Part shown: positions 1-6,700 of the stretch, one piece after another
Layout of the letters: every line of letters begins with the position of its first letter
Position numbering within the stretch: the first letter of the stretch is position 1
Source: an uncultured Oscillospiraceae bacterium
GTDB lineage: Bacteria; Bacillota_A; Clostridia; Oscillospirales; Oscillospiraceae
Reading direction: 5' to 3'
Assembly (NCBI GenBank): GCA_900762245.1
Contig: CAAFFR010000041.1
Span: forward strand, 1-9,252
Length of the DNA: 9,252 nucleotides
Notes under the pieces: model-generated
The model's database searches: none
The model's input: only the letters and a program-made list of their open reading frames with translations
What the model was told of the DNA's origin: nothing
Position numbers and translations under genes: made by a program

Positions 1-246
<246 letters not shown>

Positions 247-416
247 TTGTATCTAAACTCCCGAAGGAGCTCAAATCAAGTTTTTGAATAAATTTGTCTT
301 AGCAAATATACTCAAGAATTTTCGTTGGCTTAAAATTCGTTTACACGATATCTTAAACAATTCATAATTGTCCAAGGTGTTATAGTTTGTCTTTACGTTA
401 TTCAATTTACAAGGTA

Positions 417-431
417 CAGATTTCAAGGTTC
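417..431 (-). promoter_or_regulatory. boxA-like antitermination site in the rRNA leader
   Basis: The minus strand reads GAACCTTGAAATCTG, close to the CTTTGAAAACT-type boxA found in Firmicutes rRNA leaders, where NusB/S10 bind to allow antiterminated transcription. It lies about 30 nt downstream of the predicted start of the nearest rRNA promoter and about 170 nt before the 16S gene, the expected place. The match is imperfect (AAATCTG for AAAACT). The rest of the leader (247-416) is A+T-rich, with one small stem (GCTCC TTCG GGAGT, about 260-273) just before the 16S; no gene is seen there. Confidence 0.4.
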
Positions 432-467
432 GTTTCGGTTGTTTTCGCATCCGCAGCGAACTTTGAT

Positions 468-496
468 ATGTTATCACATTTTGTCGAATTTGTCAA
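468..496 (-). promoter_or_regulatory. rRNA promoter P3 (proximal)
   Basis: On the minus strand TTGACA (491-496) and TAACAT (468-473) are separated by exactly 17 nt. An A-rich block (AAAAAAGATC) just upstream of the -35 box looks like an UP element. A G at 461, seven bases past the -10 box, is the likely start, which gives a leader of about 215 nt to the 16S gene. Confidence 0.85.
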
Positions 497-576
497 GATC
501 TTTTTTCAAGTTTTTTCAAATTCTTTTGATGTTTTGCTGCGCTCCTGGTCTCAGCCGTTCATCACGCAACTTTTAT

Positions 577-605
577 ATGATATCACAAGTTCTTCGTTTT
601 GTCAA
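577..605 (-). promoter_or_regulatory. rRNA promoter P2 (middle)
   Basis: On the minus strand TTGACA (600-605) and TATCAT (577-582) are separated by 17 nt. The -35 box is preceded by AAAAAAGTTC, matching the flank of the other two promoters. The likely start is the G at 570, again seven bases past the -10 box. The surrounding run of T-rich sequence on the plus strand is explained by these A-tract flanks. Confidence 0.85.
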
Positions 606-670
606 GAACTTTTTTCTTGATTTTTCGAAGTTCTTCGATTCATTTATTGCCGCCTCGCGGCGACTTGCAT

Positions 671-699
671 ATACTAGCACAGGGGTTCTCATTTGTCAA
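671..699 (-). promoter_or_regulatory. rRNA promoter P1 (distal)
   Basis: On the minus strand TTGACA (694-699) and TAGTAT (671-676) are separated by 17 nt. AAAAAAGTGC precedes the -35 box. The likely start is the G at 664. A short hairpin (GCCGC GAG GCGGC) follows in the early transcript. The promoter lies about 80 bp past the end of the CBS-domain gene, so that gene and the rRNA operon are transcribed in the same direction. Confidence 0.85.
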
Positions 700-778
700 G
701 CACTTTTTTACAAAATTCTCGCCTTTATTTTGGTGATTTTCACATACGGACAACCGTTCTTTGTACCACGGACTTTCT

Positions 779-1210
779 CTATTTTCGGCTGGATAAGTGA
801 CTGCTGATCTCTGTCAGCGCGTCCCCTGCATCAACACTGGTTTCTTCTCTTACAGACAGATCTCCTAAGCTGACCATGCCGCAGAGCCTTCCGTTTTCCG
901 TTACCGGCAACCTGCGAATTTGTTCCCGGCCCATCAGGCTTGCCGCCAGTGCTGTATTCATGTCCGCACGGGCTGTCACCACTGTCCCCGTCATGACATC
1001 TTTGACCATTGTTTTTTCCGGAGCCCGTCCGGACGCCAGACAGCGGGTCACAATGTCCCGGTCTGTCACCAGTCCGCGGAGTCTTCCGTCCCTTCCGCAG
1101 ACCGGCAGTGCACCGATATTGTACCGCGTCAGCATTCTCGCCGCCACCGCTACCGTTTCTTCTTCCTGAATCCGGATCACCGGCTGGGTCATTACATCCC
1201 GAAGTGTCAT
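779..1210 (-). CDS. Two-CBS-domain protein
   Basis: A 143-residue protein made almost entirely of a tandem CBS pair (Bateman module). CBS1 spans about residues 5-60 (DVMTQPVIRI ... GLVTDRDIVTR). CBS2 spans about 70-122 (KDVMTGTVVTA ... RRLPVTENGRLCGMVSLGDL). Such pairs usually bind adenosyl ligands (AMP, ATP, SAM) and sense energy state; no catalytic or DNA-binding domain is attached, so the partner is unknown. The start at 1210 is chosen because AAGGAGGAGTGATT precedes the ATG; an upstream in-frame ATG (1276) would read through this ribosome site and the asd terminator. A TATAAT at 1232-1237 could be a -10 box but has no good -35 partner. The last 20 residues are polar. There is no visible terminator before the rRNA promoters. 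The family assignment is firm; the role is not known. Confidence 0.9.
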   Translation of the reverse strand: MTLRDVMTQPVIRIQEEETVAVAARMLTRYNIGALPVCGRDGRLRGLVTDRDIVTRCLASGRAPEKTMVKDVMTGTVVTARADMNTALAASLMGREQIRRLPVTENGRLCGMVSLGDLSVREETSVDAGDALTEISSHLSSRK

Positions 1211-1261
1211 AATCACTCCTCCTTCGGAAGGATTATAGACTTCTCTTTTGGAATTTATACG

Positions 1262-1297
1262 CAAAATCAGCCCCAAAGCAAATTCGCTTTGGGGCTG
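1262..1297 (-). terminator. Rho-independent terminator after asd
   Basis: A hairpin of about 12 bp (CAGCCCCAAAGC, six-base loop, GCTTTGGGGCTG) is followed on the minus strand by GATTTT. It begins about 20 bp after the asd stop and separates the hom-lysC-asd transcript from the CBS-domain gene. The U-tract is short, so termination may be partial. Confidence 0.75.
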
Positions 1298-1318
1298 CTC
1301 TCTACTATATATATTGTA

Positions 1319-2323
1319 TTATTCCTTTACCAGCAGTTCTGCGATCTGGATGCAGTTGGTGGCTGCGCCCTTGCGAACCTGGTCGCCGCAGCACCACAGG
1401 CACAGGCCATTCTCGTCGGTCAGATCGGGACGGATGCGGCCAACATAGACAATATCCTGTCCGGAAGTATCCAGAGGCATGGGGTACTGCTTGTTCTTCA
1501 GATCGTCCACCAGCTTCACGCCGGGAGCATCCTTCAGCACTTCTCTTGCTTCCTCTACAGAAACAGGACGGCCGAAGTGGAGCTTCACGGAAATGGAGTG
1601 GCTGCGCATGACGGGAACGCGGACACAGGTGCAGGAAACGTTCATCTCAGGCAGGTGCATGATCTTCCGGCCTTCGAAATGGAGCTTCATTTCCTCGCTG
1701 GTGTAGCCATCCATCTGTTCGCCGCCGATCTGAGGAATCAGGTTATAGGCGATCTGATAAGCAAAGGTCTTGGGTTCCACAGCTTCTCCGTTGCTCAGGG
1801 CCTTGATCTGGTTTTCCAGTTCTGCCATACCGGCAACACCGGCGCCGGAAACAGCCTGGTAAGTAGATGCCACCATGCTCTCGATGGGAGACAGCTTGTT
1901 CAGGGCATTGACGGCAGTCACGGTGATGATGGTGGAACAGTTGGGGTTGCTGATGATGCCCTTATGATTCTTGGCATCCTCGGGGTTGACCTCGGGGACG
2001 ATCAGAGGCACATCGGGATTCAGACGGAAGGCAGAGGAGTTGTCAACGAAGACAGCGCCGGCCTTGACGATGGCAGGAGCAAACTTCTCGGCGATGTCAT
2101 TCTCTGCGGCGCCCAGGACGATGTCCACGCCCTCAAAGGCAGTGTCGCAGGCTTCCTGAATGGTAACATCTTCACCCTTGAATTTCAGAGTCTTGCCGGC
2201 AGACCGGGCAGATGCCAGGGGGACCAGCTTACCTACAGGGAAATTGCGTTCTTCCAGAATGTTCATCATTTCCTGTCCCACAGCACCGGTGGCACCCAGG
2301 ACAGCAACAGTATATAATTTCAT
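1319..2323 (-). CDS. asd: Aspartate-semialdehyde dehydrogenase
   Basis: This enzyme reduces L-aspartyl-4-phosphate to L-aspartate semialdehyde with NADPH in the cytoplasm, the second step of the aspartate family pathway and the branch point to lysine. The 334-residue length is normal. The N-terminal nucleotide-binding loop GATGAVG is at residues 10-16. The active-site cysteine is C129 in SNPNCSTI, and the catalytic histidine is H242 in RVPVMRSHS. The substrate-binding dimerisation domain fills the middle and the chain ends in a C-terminal helix with the NAD(P) domain. GGAGGTAAGAAT precedes the ATG. It is the last gene of the leftward hom-lysC-asd series, 127 bp after lysC, and that spacer is mostly filled by a palindromic element. 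The terminator after it marks the likely end of the transcript. Catalytic residues are intact and nothing is odd. Confidence 0.97.
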   Translation of the reverse strand: MKLYTVAVLGATGAVGQEMMNILEERNFPVGKLVPLASARSAGKTLKFKGEDVTIQEACDTAFEGVDIVLGAAENDIAEKFAPAIVKAGAVFVDNSSAFRLNPDVPLIVPEVNPEDAKNHKGIISNPNCSTIITVTAVNALNKLSPIESMVASTYQAVSGAGVAGMAELENQIKALSNGEAVEPKTFAYQIAYNLIPQIGGEQMDGYTSEEMKLHFEGRKIMHLPEMNVSCTCVRVPVMRSHSISVKLHFGRPVSVEEAREVLKDAPGVKLVDDLKNKQYPMPLDTSGQDIVYVGRIRPDLTDENGLCLWCCGDQVRKGAATNCIQIAELLVKE

Positions 2324-2344
2324 ATTCTTACCTCCAATTATTTA

Positions 2345-2440
2345 TGTCATTGCAGGGAATACCTGCGGCACAATCTCCGAAGGTCTCCGGAATATCCGGG
2401 GAGATTGCCACGCCAGTGTGCGCACTGGCTCGCAATGACA
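2345..2440. repeat. Palindromic interspersed element, copy 1
   Basis: Bounded by the inverted ends TGTCATTGC (2345-2353) and GCAATGACA (2432-2440). Inside are three potential arms: a small left arm (CAGG GAATA CCTG), a middle arm in which CAATCTCC pairs with GGAGATTG around a further CCGGA ATA TCCGG hairpin, and a right arm GCCAGTG TGCG CACTGGC. The fold is cloverleaf-like. It occupies most of the asd-lysC spacer and encodes nothing. It ends 10 bp before the lysC stop codon position. It resembles the small non-autonomous palindromic repeats (MITE or REP-like) scattered in many bacterial genomes. Confidence 0.85.
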
Positions 2441-2450
2441 GCGGTTTTTC

Positions 2451-3770
2451 TTACTTGGTGACGAAGCTGTTGTACAGCACCCGGATGGCGTCCTTGAAGT
2501 CCTTGTTATCTACGCCGAAGATGATGTTCAATTCGTCAGGACCCTGGTTGATCATGCGGATATTGATGCCGCTTTCACCCAGTGCAGCGAACAGCTTGCC
2601 GGAGATACCGGGACGGAAGGCCATTTTCCGGCCAACGGCAGCAACAACGGCAATGTTGTGGTGGACATCCAGAGAATCGGGCTGTGCCTCCTCCTGGATC
2701 TCTGCCATGATGGTATACAGATCCTTTTCAATGGCGGAAGTAGGCAGGACCACAGAAACATTGTCAATGCCGTTGGGAACATAGTCCACGGAAATATTAT
2801 GCCGCACCAGCACCTTCAGCACCTTGTACAGGACACCGACCTGATTGGTCATGCCGCGCTTGGTCATGGAGATGATGGAGAAATCCTTCTTGCCGGTAAT
2901 ACCGGTGATGAAGCGGTCAGGATCATGGTCTTCCTCAAAGGATTCCTGGATCATGGTGCCGGGAGCCTCGGGATCATTGGTATTGCGGATATTGACAGGA
3001 ATATTCTTTTCACGGACAGGGAAGATAGAGTCCTCGTGGAGCACCTGGGCGCCGGAGTAGCTCAGCTCCCGCAGTTCGTCGTAGGTCACCTCGGGAATGG
3101 CCTGAGGATCATCCACGATCCGGGGGTCAGCCATGAGAATACCGGAAACGTCGGTCCAGTTTTCGTAAACATCGGCATCCAGAGCCGCGGCTGCCAGAGC
3201 GCCGGTAATATCGGAACCGCCCCGGGAGAAGGTATGGATGGTTCCGTCGGGCATTGCACCATAGAAACCGGGAATTACCGCGCCGTAGCCCATTACCACC
3301 TGATGGCGCAGTGCTTCATAGGAAGCTTCTTTGTCCACGGTGCCGTCCAGCTTGAACTTGATCCAGTCAGCGGCATCCACGAACTGGAAGCCCAGGTAAG
3401 CGGCCATCAGCTTGGCAGAGAAATACTCGCCCCGGCTCACCAGCTCCTCCTGAGAAACCCTTTTGGCCTCGATACGCTTTTTCAGCTCGATAAACTCCGG
3501 CTCCAGATTCAGATCCAGACCCAGTTCGTCCCGGATATCCAGATAGCGGTTGGCAATCATCTCAAAAATATTGGAACAGTCCACGCCGTACTGAACGTGG
3601 GCATGGCACAGGTACAGCAGGTCGGTCAGCTTATGGTCACCGCTGAACCGCTTGCCGGCAGCGGAAACCACCACCACCTTACGCGTCTTATCTGCCATGA
3701 GAATGTCCCGGACCTTACGGTACTGACCGGCGTCCGCCATGGAGCTGCCGCCAAATTTGACTACTTTCAT
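2451..3770 (-). CDS. lysC: Aspartate kinase with C-terminal ACT domains
   Basis: Phosphorylates L-aspartate with ATP, the committed step to lysine, methionine and threonine. The 439-residue length fits monofunctional aspartokinases. The kinase domain covers about residues 1-285: KFGGSS at 5-10, SRGEYFSAKLMA at 112-123, SRGGSD at 182-187, and WTDVSGILMADPR at 205-217 for nucleotide and aspartate binding. Two ACT-type regions follow (about 293-365 and 373-437; RKMAFRPGISGKLFAAL at 381-397), where lysine or threonine would act as feedback inhibitor. The start at 3770 is preceded by GAGAGGATAAGAAA. An upstream in-frame ATG would add 42 residues translated from a palindromic repeat and is rejected. 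It is likely co-transcribed with hom (166-bp spacer) and asd (127-bp spacer). Which amino acid inhibits it cannot be told by eye. Confidence 0.96.
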   Translation of the reverse strand: MKVVKFGGSSMADAGQYRKVRDILMADKTRKVVVVSAAGKRFSGDHKLTDLLYLCHAHVQYGVDCSNIFEMIANRYLDIRDELGLDLNLEPEFIELKKRIEAKRVSQEELVSRGEYFSAKLMAAYLGFQFVDAADWIKFKLDGTVDKEASYEALRHQVVMGYGAVIPGFYGAMPDGTIHTFSRGGSDITGALAAAALDADVYENWTDVSGILMADPRIVDDPQAIPEVTYDELRELSYSGAQVLHEDSIFPVREKNIPVNIRNTNDPEAPGTMIQESFEEDHDPDRFITGITGKKDFSIISMTKRGMTNQVGVLYKVLKVLVRHNISVDYVPNGIDNVSVVLPTSAIEKDLYTIMAEIQEEAQPDSLDVHHNIAVVAAVGRKMAFRPGISGKLFAALGESGINIRMINQGPDELNIIFGVDNKDFKDAIRVLYNSFVTK

Positions 3771-3793
3771 TTTCTTATCCTCTCTTAATGCGC

Positions 3794-3923
3794 TGTCATT
3801 GCGAGGAGGCCGTAGGCCGACGTGGCAATCTCCTCCAAAGGTTCGCGCAGAACCGCCAAATGATGGCATTCCGAAATTCGCAGGAGATTGCCACACCAGC
3901 GTGCGCGCTGGTTCGCAATGACA
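3794..3923. repeat. Palindromic interspersed element, copy 2
   Basis: A 130-bp copy with ends TGTCATTGC and GCAATGACA in the hom-lysC spacer. The left arm is GGCC GTA GGCC. The middle arm is long: GTGGCAATCTCCT pairs with AGGAGATTGCCAC, with an internal GGTTC GCGCA GAACC hairpin. The right arm is ACCAGCG TGCG CGCTGGT. Compared with copy 1 the right arm has changed at both partners of several pairs, keeping the stem. No target-site duplication is obvious. It lies 23 bp upstream of the lysC start and 14 bp after the hom stop. Confidence 0.88.
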
Positions 3924-3936
3924 TAGTAATTATCAA

Positions 3937-5043
3937 TTATCGGATGGCTGCCACGAAGGCCTCAGGATTTTCCTTGATCCACTTGTGCATATCTGCAACG
4001 GAAACCGCCCTGGTCACGACGGCTTCGCCCCAGTTTTCTGCCACGTCGCCGGTCCAATTGCCGCGAACGTACCAGTCAAGCTTCACAGAGGTATCGGCAG
4101 CCACCTTTTCACCGTAGGGAGCGTAGAAGCCCTTGCCCTCCAGCACATCCACCAGATCCTGCACCACATTATATGCGGTGGGATAGCGGCCTGCGCCCTG
4201 GCCGTAGAAGCTCATGCGGTCGGAGGTCTCACCGACGAAGGTGATGAGGTTATAGTTCATGGGAACGGCAGCTTCCAGGTCGCCTTCCTTCACCAGGGTG
4301 GGCTGGACATAGATGCTGTAGCCGTCGCCCACACGCTTGCCGGTGGAGATCAGCTTGCAGACCAGACCATGGGCCTTGAAATTCTCCACGTCCTGAGCCT
4401 GAATGTTGCGGATGCCCGCCACGGGAACGGTTGCCTTATCCACGGTCACGCCAAAGGCGATATTGGAAGACAGGATGACCTTGTGCCAGGTATCGATGCC
4501 GTCCACGTCGGTGGAAGGGTTGGCCTCAGCGTAGCCTAATCTTTGGGCCTGCTTCAGCACCTCGGCGTAATCCAGACCGAAGCGGGTCATATTGTCCAGA
4601 ATGTAGTTGCAGGTGCCGTTCATGATGCCGCCCACTTCCTTGATCTTCTGGACCCGGCGGGAGCGCTCCAGTTCGGACAGCCAGCCGATGCCGCCGCCGA
4701 CAGCAGCGGTGGAGCGGAAGGAAACGCCCTTCTCCTTAGCCAGAGGCAGCAGCTCATCATAGAAGGTGCAAACCAGCGCCTTGTTGGAGGTAACAACATT
4801 CTTACCTGCCTCAATCGCAGCGCGGACAAACTCATAAGCAGGATGCAGGCCGCCCATAGCCTCCACCACAGTATCAATGGAAGGGTCCTCCACGATCAGC
4901 TTAATATCCTTGACGGATTCCGCATCGGGAAGGTTGATATCTTCCAGGCACAGGACCTTCTTTACCTGCATATCACTTCGGGAAGTGGTGATCTCGTAAA
5001 CGCCGCGGCCAACAACGCCGAAGCCCAATAATCCGATGTTCAT
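3937..5043 (-). CDS. hom: Homoserine dehydrogenase (short form)
   Basis: Reduces L-aspartate semialdehyde to L-homoserine with NAD(P)H, opening the threonine/methionine branch. The dinucleotide-binding loop is GFGVVGRGV at residues 7-15. TSNKAL (85-90) carries the conserved lysine K88. The family signature is near 173-198 (EANPSTDVDGIDTWHK), where D184 and K188 match the catalytic Asp/Lys spacing seen in yeast and bacterial enzymes. At 368 residues it is shorter than the roughly 400-440 of forms with a full C-terminal ACT domain. The last 50 or so residues (KLDWYVRGNW ... AVVTRAVSV) look like a shortened or degenerate ACT-like tail. GGAGGATGTTTT precedes the ATG. It is the first gene of the leftward unit, driven by a promoter at 5133-5161 that overlaps the thrC promoter. 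The assignment is firm; loss of feedback control is inference. Confidence 0.95.
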   Translation of the reverse strand: MNIGLLGFGVVGRGVYEITTSRSDMQVKKVLCLEDINLPDAESVKDIKLIVEDPSIDTVVEAMGGLHPAYEFVRAAIEAGKNVVTSNKALVCTFYDELLPLAKEKGVSFRSTAAVGGGIGWLSELERSRRVQKIKEVGGIMNGTCNYILDNMTRFGLDYAEVLKQAQRLGYAEANPSTDVDGIDTWHKVILSSNIAFGVTVDKATVPVAGIRNIQAQDVENFKAHGLVCKLISTGKRVGDGYSIYVQPTLVKEGDLEAAVPMNYNLITFVGETSDRMSFYGQGAGRYPTAYNVVQDLVDVLEGKGFYAPYGEKVAADTSVKLDWYVRGNWTGDVAENWGEAVVTRAVSVADMHKWIKENPEAFVAAIR

Positions 5044-5071
5044 AAAACATCCTCCGTTATTTTTTAGGATT

Positions 5072-5101
5072 TAGGCACTTTTGCAGAATAAGATGTGCCT
5101 A
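5072..5101. promoter_or_regulatory. Inverted repeat in hom leader / upstream of thrC
   Basis: TAGGCAC and GTGCCTA form a perfect 7-bp inverted repeat separated by 16 nt. It lies inside the predicted hom leader, about 28 bp before the hom start codon, and just upstream (about 13 bp) of the thrC -35 box. It could be a regulator's operator or a leader hairpin near the hom ribosome site. No regulator gene is in the window. Confidence 0.45.
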
Positions 5102-5113
5102 TCTCGAAAACAC

Positions 5114-5142
5114 TTGCTTTTTTACGAAAAACAGTATATCAT
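5114..5142 (+). promoter_or_regulatory. thrC promoter
   Basis: TTGCTT (5114-5119) and TATCAT (5137-5142) are separated by 17 nt. The start would be near 5149, giving a leader of about 97 nt to thrC. Its -10 box shares bases 5137-5138 with the -10 box of the opposing hom promoter. Confidence 0.6.
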
Positions 5143-5161
5143 ATAGCCATTCAAATTTCAA
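5133..5161 (-). promoter_or_regulatory. hom-lysC-asd promoter
   Basis: On the minus strand TTGAAA (5156-5161) and TATACT (5133-5138) are separated by 17 nt. The start would be near 5126, giving a leader of about 83 nt before hom. It is a close consensus match and the best leftward promoter in the intergenic region. Confidence 0.7.
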
Positions 5162-5245
5162 CTACACCAAAAGGCAAAGGTTTTGCATTGTTTTTCTGTC
5201 TTTTTGTGCAAATAGCAAAAACGTAATCGATTTCAGGAGGACCCT

Positions 5246-6691
5246 ATGTTTTATCATTCCACCCGCAGTGTATCCAATCCCGTGGACAGCGCCCAGGCTG
5301 TTCTGGAAGGTCTGGCCCCCGATGGCGGCCTGTATATGCCCGAATCTCTGCCCGTCTTTGACTGGCATGCCTGCCTGAAGGGCACTTCCATGGATATGGC
5401 AACCATGATTTTGTCTGCCCTGCTGCCCGATATCCCCAATATGCCCGAACTGGTCAAAAAGGCCTACACCGGCAAGTTTGAGACTGAAGACCTGACCCCC
5501 ACCGTTTCCGTTGGCGATTTCGGTGTACTGGAACTGTTCCGGGGCCCCACTTCTGCTTTTAAGGATGTTGCGCTGTCCATGCTGCCCCAGCTGCTGACCG
5601 CAGCCAAGACCGCCAAGGGCATGAAGGAGGACATCATGATCCTCACCGCCACCTCCGGCGACACCGGCAAGGCCGCACTGGAAGGCTTCCACGATGTGGA
5701 CGGCATCCGCATCACCGTTTTCTACCCCTATGGCGGTGTTTCCCAGGTCCAGCGGGCCCAGATGGTGACCCAGGAGGGCGGAAATGTAGCCGTCTGCGCC
5801 GTATACGGCAATTTCGACGATGCCCAGACCGGTGTGAAGAACATCTTCTCCGCCTGCCGCGGCAAGGAACTCCCCTTTGCCCTGTCCAGCGCCAACTCCA
5901 TCAACATCGGCCGTCTGGCACCTCAGATCATGTACTATTTCCGTTCCTACCGGGATCTGCTGGATGCCGGTAAGATCCAGCTGGGCGACGAGGTGAATTT
6001 CTCCGTCCCCACCGGCAACTTCGGCGACATTCTGGCAGGCTACCTGGCAAAGCAGCTGGGTCTGCCCGTCGGCACGCTGATCTGCGCCTCCAACGCCAAC
6101 AATGTCCTGACAGACTTCATCCGCACCGGTACTTATGACCGCCAGCGCCCCCTGCTGAAGACCACCTCCCCCTCCATGGACATTCTGGTGTCTTCCAACC
6201 TGGAGCGTCTGCTGTATCTGCTGTCCGGCGATACCGCGCTGGTGGCTGATTTGATGGGTAAATTAAATAAGGAAGGTGCCTACACCGTTCCCGCCCACCT
6301 GCTCGAAAAAATTCAGCAGGAATTTTGGGCCGCCTACTGCGACGATAAGCGGGCTGACGAGATCATGGGCCGGGTTTACAGGGAGCTTGGCTACCTCTGC
6401 GACCCCCACACCGCTTCCGGCTGGGCCGCCGCGGAGGATTACATCGCCGAGACCGGCGACAAGCGCGCCATGGTGGTCCTCTCCACCGCCTCTCCCTACA
6501 AGTTCCCTGTTGCTGTGCTGACCGCCATCGGCGGCGATACCAGCGGCAACGAATTTGAACAGATGGAGCGTCTGAGCCGGCTGTCCGGTGTCCCCATTCC
6601 CAAGAACCTCTCCGGCCTCCAGGGCAAGGAAGAAAAGCATACCGGCGTCATCGAAAAGGATGCCATGCTGGAGTATGTACTGAATCTCTAA
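5246..6691 (+). CDS. thrC: Threonine synthase
   Basis: A pyridoxal-phosphate enzyme that converts O-phospho-L-homoserine and water to L-threonine and phosphate, the last pathway step. The N-terminal threonine-synthase domain spans about residues 1-85 (NPVDSAQAVLEGLAPDGGLY, typical of the E. coli/fungal type). The PLP-binding lysine is K106 in GPTSAFKD. The phosphate-binding region TATSGDTGKAA is at 134-144, and SVPTGNFGD follows in the middle of the chain. At 481 residues it is longer than E. coli ThrC (428) but within the range of this class. The start at 5246 follows CAGGAGG with a 5-nt gap. It is divergent from hom and shares one control region; thrB follows 208 bp downstream. The leader has a loose GTTTTGC/GCAAAAAC inverted repeat of unclear meaning (5180-5222). 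No motif is missing. Confidence 0.97.
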   Translation: MFYHSTRSVSNPVDSAQAVLEGLAPDGGLYMPESLPVFDWHACLKGTSMDMATMILSALLPDIPNMPELVKKAYTGKFETEDLTPTVSVGDFGVLELFRGPTSAFKDVALSMLPQLLTAAKTAKGMKEDIMILTATSGDTGKAALEGFHDVDGIRITVFYPYGGVSQVQRAQMVTQEGGNVAVCAVYGNFDDAQTGVKNIFSACRGKELPFALSSANSINIGRLAPQIMYYFRSYRDLLDAGKIQLGDEVNFSVPTGNFGDILAGYLAKQLGLPVGTLICASNANNVLTDFIRTGTYDRQRPLLKTTSPSMDILVSSNLERLLYLLSGDTALVADLMGKLNKEGAYTVPAHLLEKIQQEFWAAYCDDKRADEIMGRVYRELGYLCDPHTASGWAAAEDYIAETGDKRAMVVLSTASPYKFPVAVLTAIGGDTSGNEFEQMERLSRLSGVPIPKNLSGLQGKEEKHTGVIEKDAMLEYVLNL

Positions 6692-6700
6692 ATTATCACA

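Noticed and set aside
271..807. Short open frames across the rRNA leader and promoters
   Set aside because: They run through promoter boxes and A/T tracts, have no ribosome site or protein-like composition, and the promoter reading explains the region.
920..2317. Long plus-strand open frame opposite the CBS gene and asd
   Set aside because: It is the antisense of two clear genes, is rich in His/Gly/Gln typical of mirrored coding sequence, and has no ribosome site.
2658..3788. Long plus-strand open frame opposite lysC
   Set aside because: Mirror frame of a gene with intact kinase motifs; no family resemblance and no ribosome site.
3771..3896. N-terminal extension of aspartate kinase
   Set aside because: The extra 42 codons are translated palindromic repeat; KFGGSS belongs at residue 5 and a good ribosome site precedes the ATG at 3770.
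5044..5245. T-box or threonine attenuator in the hom/thrC intergenic region
   Set aside because: Leaders are only about 83 and 97 nt, there is no T-box core sequence, no run of Thr codons and no terminator/antiterminator pair.
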